This document shows, piece by piece, positions 31,910-43,899 of a DNA stretch of 64,000 nt. Below the pieces are notes generated by a model. That model was not told the origin of the DNA and did no database searches. It saw only the letters and a list, made by a program, of their open reading frames with translations. Position 1 is the first letter of the stretch; every line of letters begins with the position of its first letter. Origin of the DNA: Enchytraeus crypticus (taxonomy: Eukaryota > Annelida > Clitellata > Enchytraeida > Enchytraeidae). The stretch covers positions 372,001 to 436,000 of the forward strand of contig CAJHZI010000474.1 of assembly GCA_905160935.1 (NCBI GenBank), read 5' to 3'. The position numbers and the translations under genes were made by a program.

Positions 31910-32939
31910 AATGACGCTGCAGCATTGCACAGAGCCGATAGAGGTTTATCCGGTGAAATCTGAGGCGATAGTTCAGTCGCTAACTAATAGTCGATAAGCG
32001 GACTTTAGCGAGTCAACAAGTGTTCATAAAATCCAAAAGTGACTATCCCTTCGATAAAACCTTCGATAGCTTACTATCGGAGTGTCCTAAAATTGGCCAT
32101 TAGAGGTGTAGGATTCTATATTAAAATATGTAACAAAACAAAGAATACGTATCTTCAGTCCTGAAACATATATTAATATAGTCCGGACGAAAAGTTTTAT
32201 ATTAATTAAATTTTAATTGTTTAAAACAATACAACAACAAGCCGATCCCGCTCAAGTTCTTGTTTTTCAATTTTCTATCTGCATCCTTCTTTGTTACGGA
32301 GGATTCATTATTGACACAGATCACAAATAGTAATAGCAGAAATGAAAGAGGGAAGTTTTTGAAAAAATGATAAACTTAAATAGAGAAAGAGATAGGGATA
32401 TGACGGATATTTTAAAAGAATTGCAGAAGAAACAAGCAAAAATAAACAAACAAGCATCTGTGCTTCCTGAACCAGTGTGCCGTTATGTTATGTTAAGAAG
32501 AATTAGAAGAAAAGGAAAAAATCAAATCGAAGAATTAAATCAACGCAATCACAGCAATATATCATAATATTAGCAATATAATTTTTAGTACCTAGATATA
32601 CTTATTGTCAATGCGCTGTACAGTTCAGTCTTAGCAAATTATAGGCATCACACATATAATCAATCACATGTATGGACTATTGACATATTTAAACACATTT
32701 CTATTAAATTAGGCCTAATACACGTAGAATGGTCGGCATTAGAGACTTTTCCAGGGTTCCTTAATTAAAAGTTTAAAATAACCTCGAACAAGTTTCGTCA
32801 TTTGGGAATTCACTATGATTTCTTTTAATTAGACATATATATAATTAAGAAGCACTACTAGCACGGTGACTGACAACCACATTCATTTACTAAAATTTAG
32901 CAATTCGATTGTTACATTTTCGTATTTGTTTGCATAAAT
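30734..32939. other. Non-coding AT-rich region
   Basis: No gene supported. Contents seen: a short SINE B-like piece (about 30885-30930, GATTTTACTCTCTGACCAG), a CCGCGCGCGG patch near 31398, an (AG)n run at 31875-31907, and the 3' tail of the 5S-derived SINE at 32455-32500 (GCATCTGTGCTTCCTGAACC). Confidence 0.45.
31875..31907. repeat. (AG)n microsatellite
   Basis: Pure (AG)n run after GGATAGAGGG. Confidence 0.9.
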
Positions 32940-33238
32940 TACTTTTATTATTCTTTACAAAACATAACATAACGGCACACTGGGTCAGGAAGCACAGATG
33001 CTTGTTTTAAGACCCATTTCCTCTTTCCTCTCCATGGTTATTAGTAATCGTTACCTTTTGATGGCTCATCAATTTAAGCCGGCGCTGATTTAAGAATAAC
33101 CTTCCATCACCCTGAGATTTTTTCCATCCTAAGCTTTTACCAACACTCGGTCTTCCAAGGTGGTCACCCACAAAGTATATACCGAGGTCAATGCAGCTTA
33201 ATGAACTTCGATAATTGACGCGCAACTAAACCAAGTGC
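32940..33238 (-). mobile_element. 5S rRNA-derived SINE (SINE3 type), copy 1
   Basis: On the minus strand the head has the order of the 5S internal promoter: TGCATTGACCTCGGTATATAC, then GTGGGTGACCACCTTGGAAG, then ACCGAGTGTTGG. This resembles 5S box A, intermediate element and box C (GGATGGGTGACCGCCTGGGAA...CCGGGTG). A unique body follows (ATCAGCGCCGGCTTAAATTG, CCATGGAGAGGAAAGAGG), then a tail CATCTGTGCTTCCTGACCCA with ATGTT repeats. The second copy is at 61495-61770, plus strand. Confidence 0.75.
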
Positions 33239-33733
33239 GTTTAGTTCTCAACCAAGTACTTTAGTCGTACTTTCCTTGCTATGATATTATTACTCGTAAT
33301 TTGGATGAATATATAGGTAATTAGTACTTTCCGCACGCTACACAATTAAAATATCCAATGGAATAAGCAAATTTTAAATACGACATCCGCTCTTAAAGAA
33401 GATTTTAACTCGCAGGTCGTTTCGAATACGCAGTGGTTAAGGTGTAGCAGCCTTTTAGAACTTGGAATAAGAAAATCCTCATTAAGCTGCGAGCTTACGC
33501 GCAGCTTACGATCAGTTTACATTTTGATTGCCGTCATTTTCTTCTGTTTCGCTAATATTTTGACTTGGTCGCTCTCTGACACTGATTTCTAGTCTAACGG
33601 AACCACTGCGTTGATTGCGTCTGCGTTTGCCTTAAACTCTAATCTTGTCTAACCCTCTTATCTAACTCTAGTATTATCTAACACCAAATCCAAGAGTAGT
33701 GTGACATTTTAGGCATTCCATTTGTTCTGAAGC

Positions 33734-34677
33734 ATGAGCAATAACATTCGATATTGGTGTAATATTGGTAGTAAGCATTTCGCTTCTCAGTCCAATTATA
33801 ATTGTCATGTTAAAGCTTTTCACCTTCTTTTGCCATCTAGCAAGAGCGATAGCGTAAGATATTGGTGTAGCATTTGCAGTAAGCAGTTTGCTAATAAGTA
33901 TAATTATAAGCGCCATGTTGAAGCTTTTCACACGTCAAATGTTTGTGTGAATGCAACTGGGAATGCTGGAGTGAATGTAAATTCAAATCAGGATGTGACG
34001 TGTGATGCTCTGGTGCGAGATAGTGTTAATGTGGTTCCAGTTCTAGGTAATGTGCATACAACTGCAGTGATTGGTGATGTCAGTGTAACTGAAATGGTTG
34101 ATGATGTGAATGTAACTGAAACGGTTGATGATGTGAATGTAACTGAAATTGTTGATGATGTGAATGCAACTGCAATGATTGATGGTGTTAATGTAACTGA
34201 AATTGTTGATGATGTGAATATAACTGAAACGGTTGATGATGTGAATGTAACTGAAATGAGTGATGGTGTTAATGTAACTGCAATTGTTGATGATGTGAAT
34301 GTAACTGAAATTGTTGCTGATGTGAATGTAACTGAAATGAGTGATGGTGTTAATGTAACTGAAATTGTTGATGATGTGAATGTAAGTGAGGTGCCTAGTG
34401 GAGCGAATGTAACTGAAGTACATATTAAAGAATTGAGTGTAGGTGAGCGATTTGCATCATATGAGGAGGTAAAGATGAGGATGAAGGAGGCTGAGACACT
34501 TCATCAGGTCACACTGCATATTTCTAGATGTTGTACTCTCAAATCCAAGGCAGGTTCCAAGTGTCATAGCAGGAAGTTGGTGCCCACTGACTTGAAGTAT
34601 TGCAGTGTGACTTATTCTTGCATTCACGGTGGTCGAAAGTATAAGTCTAGATCTACAGGAGCTAGATCAAATCTTAG
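33734..34677 (+). CDS. MULE-derived locus, exon 1: C2H2 fingers, 9-residue repeats, FAR1-like domain
   Basis: Open for 314 codons from MSNNIRYWCNIGSKHF. Residues 6-30 and 42-66 are two C2H2-like units (RYWC-x2-C/G...H-x4-H); the first has Gly in place of the second Cys, the second is complete. Residues about 110-230 are a tandem 9-residue repeat of the type VNVTEIVDD. Residues about 235-314 (GERFASYEEVKMRMKEAETL ... CTLKSKAGSKCHSRK) resemble the FAR1-like zinc-binding N-terminus of Mutator-like transposases and ZSWIM1/3-type domesticated proteins. The exon ends AG|GTAAGT in phase 2, which continues correctly at 35005. The frame here is intact, whereas the transposase core downstream is frameshifted. 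Confidence 0.7.
34063..34420. repeat. 27-bp coding minisatellite
   Basis: About 13 units of GTTGATGATGTGAATGTAAC plus TGAAATT, each nine codons, within exon 1 of the MULE-derived locus. Variants (GTTGAT/AGTGAT, ATTGTT/ACGGTT) are interspersed, suggesting unequal exchange. The reverse strand is also open here (FSYIHIIN repeat), an artefact of the periodicity. Confidence 0.9.
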
Positions 34678-35004
34678 GTAAGTTGTATGTACATTGACAC
34701 AGAATTTTTTGACAAGACTTTTGAAGTTTATTCTTATGTGATGTAAGAATATCGGCATCGTCATTCCCTTTTAATCCCAGTTTAACAAGAGTCGGGATAT
34801 GAATAGATCTTCTCCACTCCTGTCTGTCTTATACTGTATCATCTGTCAGTCCCTTGCAATCTCGTCCATTCATTTTAGAGAAATTTTTTAGCAATTTCTG
34901 GAGCCTAGGCGTTTTGTATGTTTTCTAGTTTTGTTAGTATGTATCTCTGTGTCTTGTTATGCACATTTTAGAACTTTCCGGCAAGGGTGTCCGGTACATT
35001 TCAG

Positions 35005-35080
35005 ATTTCTAATCTCTAAGGATGGCCAGTCACTCATTTTGACGAAGATTATGGATCGCCACAATCACATAGTGTCTAAG
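35005..35080 (+). CDS. MULE-derived locus, exon 2
   Basis: Acceptor ACATTTCAG at 35004 and donor CTAAG|GTTAAT at 35080. The 76 bp complete the split Arg codon and encode FLISKDGQSLILTKIMDRHN then HIVSK. The KDGxxLxxTxxxxxHNH pattern is the end of the FAR1-like domain, in correct order. Phase agrees with both neighbours. Confidence 0.7.
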
Positions 35081-35412
35081 GTTAATTACTTTTAATAGTC
35101 AATACTGCGTAAATTATTTTTGAATTATTTAAATTCTTATGAAAGTTTTTGGGTGTACACTGGAATTCCGGAATAAATAGTAAAAAATTTTTAGTTTTAA
35201 CAAATTCATTAATTTAATTTACGAGAAATGATAAGTCGTTAGCAATTTGCTAATATTTGAAACTATGCTTTTCTAAATTATAAATGGTACAATAATTTAA
35301 AATTGGGCATTCATATGAATGATTTTTTTTGAGGGGTTGGAAGTCAGCTAGATAGGAGGGAAAAAAGATTTTAGAGAGTGAGTGTCATTGAGAAAGGTTT
35401 AATGTTTTTCAG

Positions 35413-36519
35413 GTTGCTTTCAGTCACTTACCACGGCAGAGAATGCTGGATGAGAGTGCTAGGAAAGAGGCTGTGGCATTATTTTCACTTAGGGCCGACA
35501 AGCAACTCGTAAGAGAGTATCTTAACAAAAAACAGGCAAACGTGTACTTTTACGAGATCTGTCTAACATTCGCTGGCATGGTAAGGAACCAGTTGGCAAT
35601 CAGTTAACTGCTGCTGTTAGATTTCTGGAATGTCAACCAGGCAGCACGGCTAGATTAATTGTTCACCCTGACAGTAATGAACTTGTAGGTATCTACTACC
35701 AAGATGAAGCAATGCAGAAGGTCTTTAGTGACTTTCCTGAATTGTTGATGGTAGATGCTACATACAAGTTAAACAATTTAAAAATGCCACTGTTTGTGAT
35801 GATAGTTGTTGATGGAAACGGTGAAAGTCAGATTGCCTGCACGTTTTTAGCTGCGGATGAGAGAGAGTGTACTTTGCGAAGTATGATTAGTTTATATAAG
35901 AGCACAATCCTGACTATGAAAAAGTAAAGTGTATAATAACTGATAAAGACATGGTAGAGCGGAATGTTTTGAGAGAGGAATTGCCTGATGCATCTTTGGT
36001 TATTTGTTTGTATCATGTGCTGCGAACATTTAGGCTGAGGTTACCTGTGAGAGGATGGGTTTGCGTAGCAAGCAGAGATTGTTGTGTTTAGATATGTTAC
36101 AGGAGATAGTACATAGCAGGAATGCCCAGGAGTATGATGAGAAAGTTGCTCAGCTGTTTGCGACAGGCATCAGCACAGTCATACGGTACTTTGAGAAGAA
36201 CTGGCACTGTATAAGGGAAGAGTTTGTCGAGTCACTGAAGGCTGGACGAGGCACACTGTGTAACAGGACAAACAATCGGTTGGAGTGCATCAACCAGAAG
36301 ATTAAAACTGTTTGTCGAAAGTATGTTTTCATTGATATTTTGAATTTTATTGTTTGCAGACTGCGCTTGCTGTTTTTATTAACATTGGTATTTTATTTCA
36401 CTGGATTTCAGTTACTGAAAGGAAGAATGAATGTGCCAGAAATTAGACTAGATCCACTGATTATAAGATGTGTCCACTTACGTAGATTTTCAGTTCAAAT
36501 GGAGATATCTGTACCCTGA
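35413..36519 (+). pseudogene. MULE transposase core (exon 3), frameshifted
   Basis: Acceptor GTTTTTCAG at 35412 in phase 0, then VAFSHLPRQRMLDESARKEA. The Mutator-type DDE core appears in three frames. RDLSNIRWHGKEPVG...FSDFPELLMVDATYKLNN holds the first Asp. NPDYEKVKCIITDKDMVERN holds the second, followed by LVICLYHVLRTF. RYFEKNWHCIREEFVES ... CNRTNNRLECINQK holds the Glu. Single-base shifts are needed near 35535, 35903 and 36033. No C-terminal SWIM domain is recognisable. Either a recently killed MULE gene or three assembly errors; the clean exons 1 and 2 make both possible. Confidence 0.75.
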
Positions 36520-37216
36520 ATCTATACAGTAAGGTCAAGGACAAATGTATTAGCATAAGTCTCTCAAAGTGATGAAGTACCCAATTACTCAAAGTATAAA
36601 TTTATGTGAAAAAGCCATAATTGTATACCAAAGTTGTACTATGCTAATTGAATCAATTTATCTTGGTAGTTAACAACGTCATGCTATTTTTTGTTGATTT
36701 TGCAGTTTCCTTTAAAATTGTTGTATATTAATTTTATTAGAAATAGTACTCTGAGCGAGTTCTGATATGATTGTATGATTGAGTGTTTGTACTTATTAGG
36801 GTGTGTTTGTAAGTGACAATTGTTATTTTAACTCTTTAATAAGTATGTTTTTAAAATTTTTCTTATATCTAAACGTAAAATTTATCAGCAAGTAGGCCTA
36901 AGTGAAATAATTGTTCTAAACTTTAGCTTTTACGTTGTTAGTGTTAAAGACTTACAGTGTAACTTATATTGTGTCTAAAATATTTTGTGTTATTGGCTTT
37001 AGGTGGTGTGCAAGTTACAACTTGCATCGTTTATGTTACTTGTATCTATGTTGATGTTATTCAAAGTTTTTAAAGAAAATTAAATGCATTTATTTAAAAT
37101 TTAAAAATGACATAAAACAAGTTCTTTATAACTACATAGGAGTGTATGATTATATGTACATAATATATTTGTGTGTATCATTGAACGCATATATTAGTGT
37201 GCCTTATTGTGTGTAT

Positions 37217-37521
37217 CAGGTGTGTACCAGATCCCGGTTCCGTCTGACTGGACTCCGGCAAATTTTGCCAAATCCAACCGGATTTGTCACGGGATTTGGT
37301 ACTCATTTTTAATATAAAAAGTTATAAATTGATATTTCAAAACTTGTTGCAAAATTTATCTTAAAGAAGCAGAACATAAGACTTAATGATAGTTATTTGC
37401 TTACAATAATAACCTAGTTGATGTCATATGATGATACTTTGATAGAGTTTATTTTGATTTTTTTTAAAAATCCGGTTCTGATTCCGTCGGATTTGAAATG
37501 ATCAAATCCGGTACACCCCTA
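37217..37521. mobile_element. hAT-like MITE, 305 bp
   Basis: The ends are CAGGTGTGTACCAGATCC and AAATCCGGTACACCCCTA (inverted). Flanks are GTGTGTAT and GTATCTAT, candidate 8-bp target duplications with 6 of 8 matching. The interior matches the outer parts of 25236-25993 (CATTTTTAATATAAAA, AGAACATAAGACTTAATG, TGATGTCATATGATGATAC). No coding capacity. Confidence 0.65.
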
Positions 37522-37879
37522 GTATCTATATATCAGGGTGATCACTCATATGGAAAACCTGGACTTCTTAAATTTTTCAGTAAAAAAATAAAGAAATATT
37601 AAAGACACATACGGTCCAGTTGAAAAATTACACAGGCTACTTTGGTTCTGAACAAAAAGTAATCAGAAATATGTCAGCACTTCAAAAGTGTTAAAATTAA
37701 ATAGCAATGTGTATAATGTTTTAAAATCAACATTAACGGCTGAGATAGACGTCGATTCTATGATGGCACTAAAATTGTCAAGGCGCACTGGAAAAGTCAG
37801 GGAATTTGATGTGGTTTGGAAAGTGGTCACCTTGATATACGTATAGTTAAGGTCTAGTTAAGACTAGTTAAGACTTCTC

Positions 37880-37935
37880 CGTGGGCTGACACCTTGACGT
37901 GGTGGAGAGGCTTAATGGCCTGTATGCTGCAAAGT
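37880..37935 (+). mobile_element. Possible retroelement fragment
   Basis: GGGCTGACACCTTGACGTGG then TGGAGAGGCTTAATGGCC resembles a motif often seen at the 5' ends of invertebrate LINEs. Isolated and short. Confidence 0.3.
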
Positions 37936-39172
37936 TGTACATGTCTTGTACATGTCTTGTACATGTCATACAGGCCAGACTAAGTTCAGCCGTCCTTTAC
38001 TTATAATATAAAAATATAATTGTGTTTAAATAATTCATTTATTTCAGCTAGTCAACTCGCACTCTACTTCAGCTGGTCAACTTGAGGGAAATGTGAACAT
38101 TAGTGGCACCGTCAATTTTCCTGACTAGGCCTATATGCATTTAGATTTGTTAAAATATTCGATCATTCCTGGACAAACAAACTATCAATGAGAAAAACTG
38201 AAATAATAGAATTGATAGACACTCTCCTCATTGTTTGATGTATTTTGGTATTTATAATCTGTTTATTATATTTGTTGTTCTACTCCATAATAATAACAAG
38301 TTAAGGGTTAAACTTTAATTTGATCCTGAATATTTCTGTTGAAAAAGGTACTATAACTCAGAAAGTTTCTCATTTATTCATTCTGTGACAGTATTAGTTA
38401 TCCTTGATTAGTATTTAATTCTTGACTGCCTGATTTCGTGTCATGATTAGTATATGTATGTTAACGGTTAAACTTTAATTTGATCCTGAATATTTCCTTT
38501 AAAAGGTACTATAACTCAGCAAGAAAGTCGATGATATGAAATTTAATGTGACGTAAAATATTGCAAAAGTAATCAGAGGTGGAGTGGAGAGCACAGTCGT
38601 ACTGCCTCCAACGTGACTGTAATGCTGCAATGCCTTGGAATGAGCACCATGCTTTATTAAGGAGCCTAATAAGTGGCCTAATATCAATTATGCGAGTTGC
38701 AAAACGGTCATGGTACATTCGATATACAGTTAAATTTACGTTTATGTGAAGAAAACAAATTGTTTGATTTATGTTAAAATTAAAGGTGCAAATTTAATGA
38801 CTAATGTCTTCCTAAACAGTTCTGCACTGAACAACGTCCACAACAACCCTGCACTGAACGCCGAAAATTTACAACGGACATAGGCATACAAATTTGGTAA
38901 AACAACTTATTGTGTAATTAGATAATATGTTTATTTTCAGCAAAGACACAAAAAGCATAAACCACATACAATGCATCAACAATATATATACAAAATCCTT
39001 GCTCCACCCCTGCGCAAGGCGTTATTCCTTTGAATGACCTCACCTGTCATTGTCATTCTCAAATATAGAGATGTCAAAGTTCATGGCCTTTGGTTCAGGA
39101 AACAAGTGGCATTCCTATTTAACCATTAGTATAACATCTGTCTGCCGTTTCTTCTAGGGCTGACACTTCACG

Positions 39173-39295
39173 TTAGATTAATAGAGAGCTAGTTTCAGTT
39201 TCAACAGCTGTTGTAACTGGTTCAGTGATATCTTCAACTTGTTGAGAGGCTTGTTTTGTACTTATTTCCTCTTCACTCGTGTCTGCAGCTCTGGT
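39173..39295 (-). CDS. Candidate terminal coding exon of unknown gene
   Basis: On the minus strand a strong acceptor (TTATTATTTGTAG) is followed by 40 codons, TRAADTSEEEISTKQASQQV then EDITEPVTTAVETETSSLLI, and a stop. Composition is that of a Ser/Thr/Glu-rich protein tail. The preceding exon on this strand may be 39916-40079 or its diverged copy 41065-41219. The rest of the gene is not recognisable. Could be a chance frame. Confidence 0.3.
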   Translation of the reverse strand, partial: TRAADTSEEEISTKQASQQVEDITEPVTTAVETETSSLLI

Positions 39296-39915
39296 CTACA
39301 AATAATAATAAAAGTGTATAATTATAAGCGTTAAACTAATTAGTTTCTTCATGACAAAAGGACTAATAGTGACAACTGGTTATAAACTCCGATATTAAGA
39401 AGCATTCCGCCACGGTAGCAATCATCTTATCCAGACTTTCACCAGTAATGAAAAAAGTGCATTAAAATTAAGTTCTTCATAAACATAGTTGACAACATTG
39501 GAAATGTATAGGACTGTCTACAAACTACACAGAAACTGAGATTTTGTGAACTATAAGATCTGCAGTGTGATGTCATAAGGTGTATACAAAGCTTGTTCAT
39601 CAAACTATTCTTTTCAGAGTCAAAAAATAATGAAATAAAATCAGTTCATTTAAGCAGTGTAGATACGTTTTCTATACATTTATGCATACTCTTCCAATGC
39701 TAACTAATAAGTCGCCGAGGGTTACCTCACGGAAAACACCCTAGATTTAACAATTCTTCAATATATAGTGACTAGATTTGGCAGGGATGTGTCAAATTGG
39801 ATTATCTAGTGGAGTGTTGCAAGGTAATAGAAAGAATTCATACTTTCTGAAAATATTTCAAGGGGTGTCGTTTTCTACGAGACAGTTTACATGCATTTAC
39901 TATCGATTCACTTAC

Positions 39916-40079
39916 CACATTTTTGGAAGCCTTTCTCTATGAGAGCACAGACGGTTTGTTCTGCTTGTGGTCACCTCAGCTTGTGCCACACTCTCAAATT
40001 TGATGTGCCCAAGAAGAAGAGTTAGAATCCAATCCATATTTCCTTCATCTCATAGAGTGGCTGCATGACCTGCAATACA
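39916..40079 (-). other. Exon-like segment, copy 1
   Basis: Bracketed on the minus strand by ATTGCAG| (acceptor) and |GTAAGTG (donor). One frame reads LLLGHIKFESVAQAEVTTSR, but the frame that would join the exon at 39295 in phase has stops. A diverged copy with the same borders is at 41065-41219. Confidence 0.3.
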
Positions 40080-40611
40080 TTACATAAAATATTTAAGAGA
40101 AATTTGTCAAGCTGGTAACTAGAGCTGTGATATTCAATATCGTCATAGACTGACTGGACCGTGTGTGAGAGGCAGCACTCATCAGAAGAACTTGGGCACC
40201 TGATGTGTACTGTGTAGCATTGCTTTAACATATTTTAACTATATCCTTGCAAGTCTGAGCAGCCGATGTTAAAATCTCTTCAAGATCAGAATCGGATCAT
40301 TGTACCACCTGATCTTAGTGCAGAAGTTACTAAGCACATGACCTGTAACACTTTAAGATTTGCTGGTCTAACGCTTGACATCTCCGATAATTATAATTAT
40401 ATACAAATATAATTATAATTTATCTTACAACTGAGACACAAATCAAGTGACAGCTCCTTCAGTAGGCCATACATGCAGTCCAGAGTGACACTTCACACGA
40501 ATACTAACAGTGGGAATGTTATCCACACAATAACGATAGATAGATAGATAGTGACAGATATTTACAGAAGCATATATATATATACATAATAATAATAAAC
40601 AAATAACACAT

Positions 40612-40845
40612 TATATTGAAATGATCAACCATATTACAATCAATCACTATTGCTACCACATGTTTAAACCGTTAGGCAATTTATTTACTTTTCCGTGTAA
40701 TAAGTCCAGTGAATGTCCAATATTTTCCTCTCAGATCAGCGCGGCTTGGATTCGAACACACGAGAGTTCAATTCACTTCAGGGTCTGTCATTTAAAACTT
40801 CACAACGTTATCTGCACCACTAACCACTACGCCATTACGTCATAC
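40612..40845 (-). mobile_element. tRNA-derived SINE (family B)
   Basis: Near full-length copy. On the minus strand a box B-like TGTGTTCGAATCCAAGCC, GCTGATCTGAGAGGAAAATA and the tail GATCATTTCAATATAA are visible. Confidence 0.75.
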
Positions 40846-41064
40846 AAATAATTAAATTAAATATTTAGAAATAAATCATTCATTGTATTGAAACTCTGTG
40901 TATATAACTAATAAATCCAGAACAATTTTTTACAATTGCAATATACTACATAGTATTTTCCTTTTATCGTTATATATATCTCTCTTCAGTGCACTGACAA
41001 GTGGCAAGTTGAAGGTACATATTCTTACTCAAACTATAGATGTATTTACTTTGAAATCACTTAC

Positions 41065-41219
41065 CACATTTTCGGAAGCCTTTCTCTTTTGAGAGCAAAA
41101 GATGGTATGTTCAGCATATGGTCGCCTCAGCAGGTGCCAGACTCTCAAATTTGATATGTCCAGGATGAAGAGTTAGAATTCAATTAACTTTTTTTTAACT
41201 CATGGAGTGGCTGCATGAC
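41065..41219 (-). other. Exon-like segment, copy 2
   Basis: Duplicate of 39916-40079, including about 45 bp of upstream intron. In the frame compatible with the exon at 39295 it is open for 36 codons (LFILDISNLRVWHLLRRPYA then EHTIFCSQKRKASENV) after an early stop. It may be a duplicated exon of a decayed gene. Confidence 0.3.
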
Positions 41220-41393
41220 CTGCAATACATTACATAAAATATTTAATGAGAAATTTGTCAATCTGAATGTGAATATTAATTGATAGCTTATTAAGGCATC
41301 GGCAGCAGCGGTACTGGAGAGATACAGCACACACTGCATTAATTCAAGTCACAAGGAACTAAATGAACTGCCGCATTAAAATAAACAAACTTT

Positions 41394-41625
41394 ATAGTGA
41401 AATGATCAACCATGTTGATATCTATCATTTTGAATAACACCACATGTTTAAAACTTTAGGCAATTGAGACCATTTTCCGTATAACCAGACCAGTGAATGT
41501 CCGAGATTTTACTCTCAGATCAGTGCAGCTGGGATTCGAATCCACAACAGTTCAATTAACCTCAGGATCTGTCGTTTAAAACTTAGTGACGTTACCCCTA
41601 CGCTATTAAGACATTCTATTATTAG
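41394..41625 (-). mobile_element. tRNA-derived SINE (family B)
   Basis: Second nearby copy. The box B-like TGTGGATTCGAATCCCAGC and the GATCATTTCACTATAA tail are visible on the minus strand. Confidence 0.75.
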
Positions 41626-41774
41626 GCTACTGCAACATTCAAATAATTAAATTAAATAATTCGAAATAAATAGTTATACTTAAACTCTCTGTATGTATAA
41701 CTAATAAATCCTGAATAATTTTTTTACAATTGCAATATACGTACATAGTATTTTTTTATTTATCGTTATATATA

Positions 41775-42060
41775 TCTCTCTTCAGTGCACTGACAAGTGG
41801 GAAGTTAAAGGTACATATTCAAACTCACCGCTTTCTCGCTTCATAAGAGCACTCCTTAGATCAACAAGTTAATCCCTTCACAAAGTCTATGCCTTATCCA
41901 TACTTTATGTAGCCTATAGCTTGGCAAAAGTACGGCTTTTGAGGTGGTTTCCCGTTGCCTTCCTCCGTTAGATGGACTAATTATCATTTAATCCTTGGGG
42001 AAAATATTTCATGGTGAAGTGGGTCCCCTCTTGCCATCCTCAGCTCCTGCCTTAGTCGCC
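41775..42060 (-). mobile_element. LINE 3'-end fragment
   Basis: TCTCTCTTCAGTGCACTGAC, GCCTTATCCATACTTTATGT, AGCCTATAGCTTGGC and TCCCCTCTTGCCATCCTCAG follow the order of the LINE terminal family (as in 26400-26600 and 19190-19390). A shorter piece of the same end lies at about 40975-41030. Confidence 0.6.
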
Positions 42061-42108
42061 ACTTATGTACACGCGATACCTATTCTAACCACACCCGAAC
42101 ACAACACG

Positions 42109-42247
<139 letters not shown>

Positions 42248-42954
42248 CCTACTCATACGTACGAAAATTATCAAAATCCAAAAAGGTGACACGGGAGGGT
42301 AGATAAATAGCGCAAGGATCTAACAGCTGATTTGTCAGCTGATCGTAAGCATAAGGAGGATTTTCTTATTCCAAGTTCTAAAAGGCTGCTACACTAAACC
42401 TCTGCGTTTCGAATAACTGAACAGTGAACAACGGTATTAAATTGTAAATATGAAAAATAGTGATGAAATTGTAATCGAGTTGAAACACAATATAATTTAT
42501 GATAATCCTTCATGTTAATCTTTTATCATATTAGGTACTACAGGCTTCATTTAATTGGTGTAGAAATGTTGAGAATTGTTGTCTGATTAGCGATCTTGTT
42601 AATTTGAGATTTGGTTAGTTTCTAAATTATTATGATAATTACTAATAATTTAAAATTTATAATTATACAAAGATAAATTTCGTTAATTATATTAATACAA
42701 TAGGCGTGCGAAATAGCTCAATGTGCATAATGCGACACAGCTTCGTGAAATTAGATTATAATTAAAGTAAGCCTTTCTGTCGTGTATTCGAGATTTTACT
42801 CTCTTACTAGCAAGGTTGTATTTGCTGGGGAAGTTGGGAGGTTCGACCACCTGCGTATGTATTATATTAATTATACTTTTAGACCCCTGCTAAAGTTTTA
42901 ACATCCCCAGTTTCTTCCTTTCCCCTTATAACAAAGCCCTGATGATTAGCGATG

Positions 42955-43210
42955 GAAATTTTATGAATTTCCAAAGTTCGGTCTGGTTCGTTGAAAATGA
43001 AAGTTCGGTTAGGTTCGGGTTCGGTTAGCAGTTGACAATTTGAGAGTTCCGTTGGGTTTGTTGAAAATGAAAGTTGGGTTCCAGTGCCGTTAGTAGTTGT
43101 CAATTTGAGAGTTCAGTTCGGTTCGGCATCCTTCTAACAAGGGCTTGGGTTCAGTTCGGGTTCGGTTTGCTTTCCACCTCACAAGAGTTCGATTCGAGTT
43201 CAGTTGGAGT
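42955..43210. repeat. GTTCGGTT-type tandem repeat
   Basis: Two copies of a roughly 95-bp unit (GTTGAAAATGAAAGTTCGG ... GACAATTTGAGAGTTCMG) followed by more GTTCGGKTT units. Low-complexity minisatellite. Confidence 0.7.
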
Positions 43211-43899
43211 TCGAAATGTTTGATGTGGATAATGTTGCAATTCTTTAACATAACTTTTAATAATCATGGTTATGATTAACATGTTTAAAATTGTTTATGG
43301 TAAATGTGTTGAAAAAAATACATAAAGTCATAGTAACTGCCGCATTTTTCACCTGAGTAAAAATGTGACGATGAAAAATGCAGAGAAGTGGTATTTATTT
43401 GTGTGCATTTCTTAAAATATTGTCAGTTGACCATCAACTGTTCATAACATAGATATTTAGCTGTATTACTGTATCTGAAATATTCTCCTTGATTATAACC
43501 AGAAAATAAAATACTTTATCAATAGATCATTTCGGTAATTGAAAACATATTTTGTTGTATGGTAACACTGGTTTGTTTATGTTGACATCTGATACATATA
43601 TTTACATGTGAATGTAATGGGTCTATATTATAACTTCGTTATAATACATACATACCATTATAATGGGTGAAAGAGTTAAACTATAAGTGTTAAGTTATTC
43701 CTTAATTAATATACGTATAGTAGGTTGTAAAGTAAATAACATTTCTAAAGAAAACTTGTATTAGAAATTTTATGAGGAACTAGTACATTTCAATGGTATT
43801 CTATGCAGTGTTTACTTTTTCTATTCCACTGTTTACATTTGGTGTCCAGGACGTTCTATTTATAGCTATTACCGAAAAGATCTATTTAAAAATAATTTT

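Noticed and set aside
34043-34423. Minus-strand frame with an FSYIHIIN repeat
   Set aside because: Shadow of the 27-bp repeat in the plus-strand MULE-derived exon; no protein features of its own.
38499-38718. Minus-strand frames (IAALQSRWRQYDCALHSTSD)
   Set aside because: Composition is protein-like, but there is no splice context, motif or copy elsewhere to support it.
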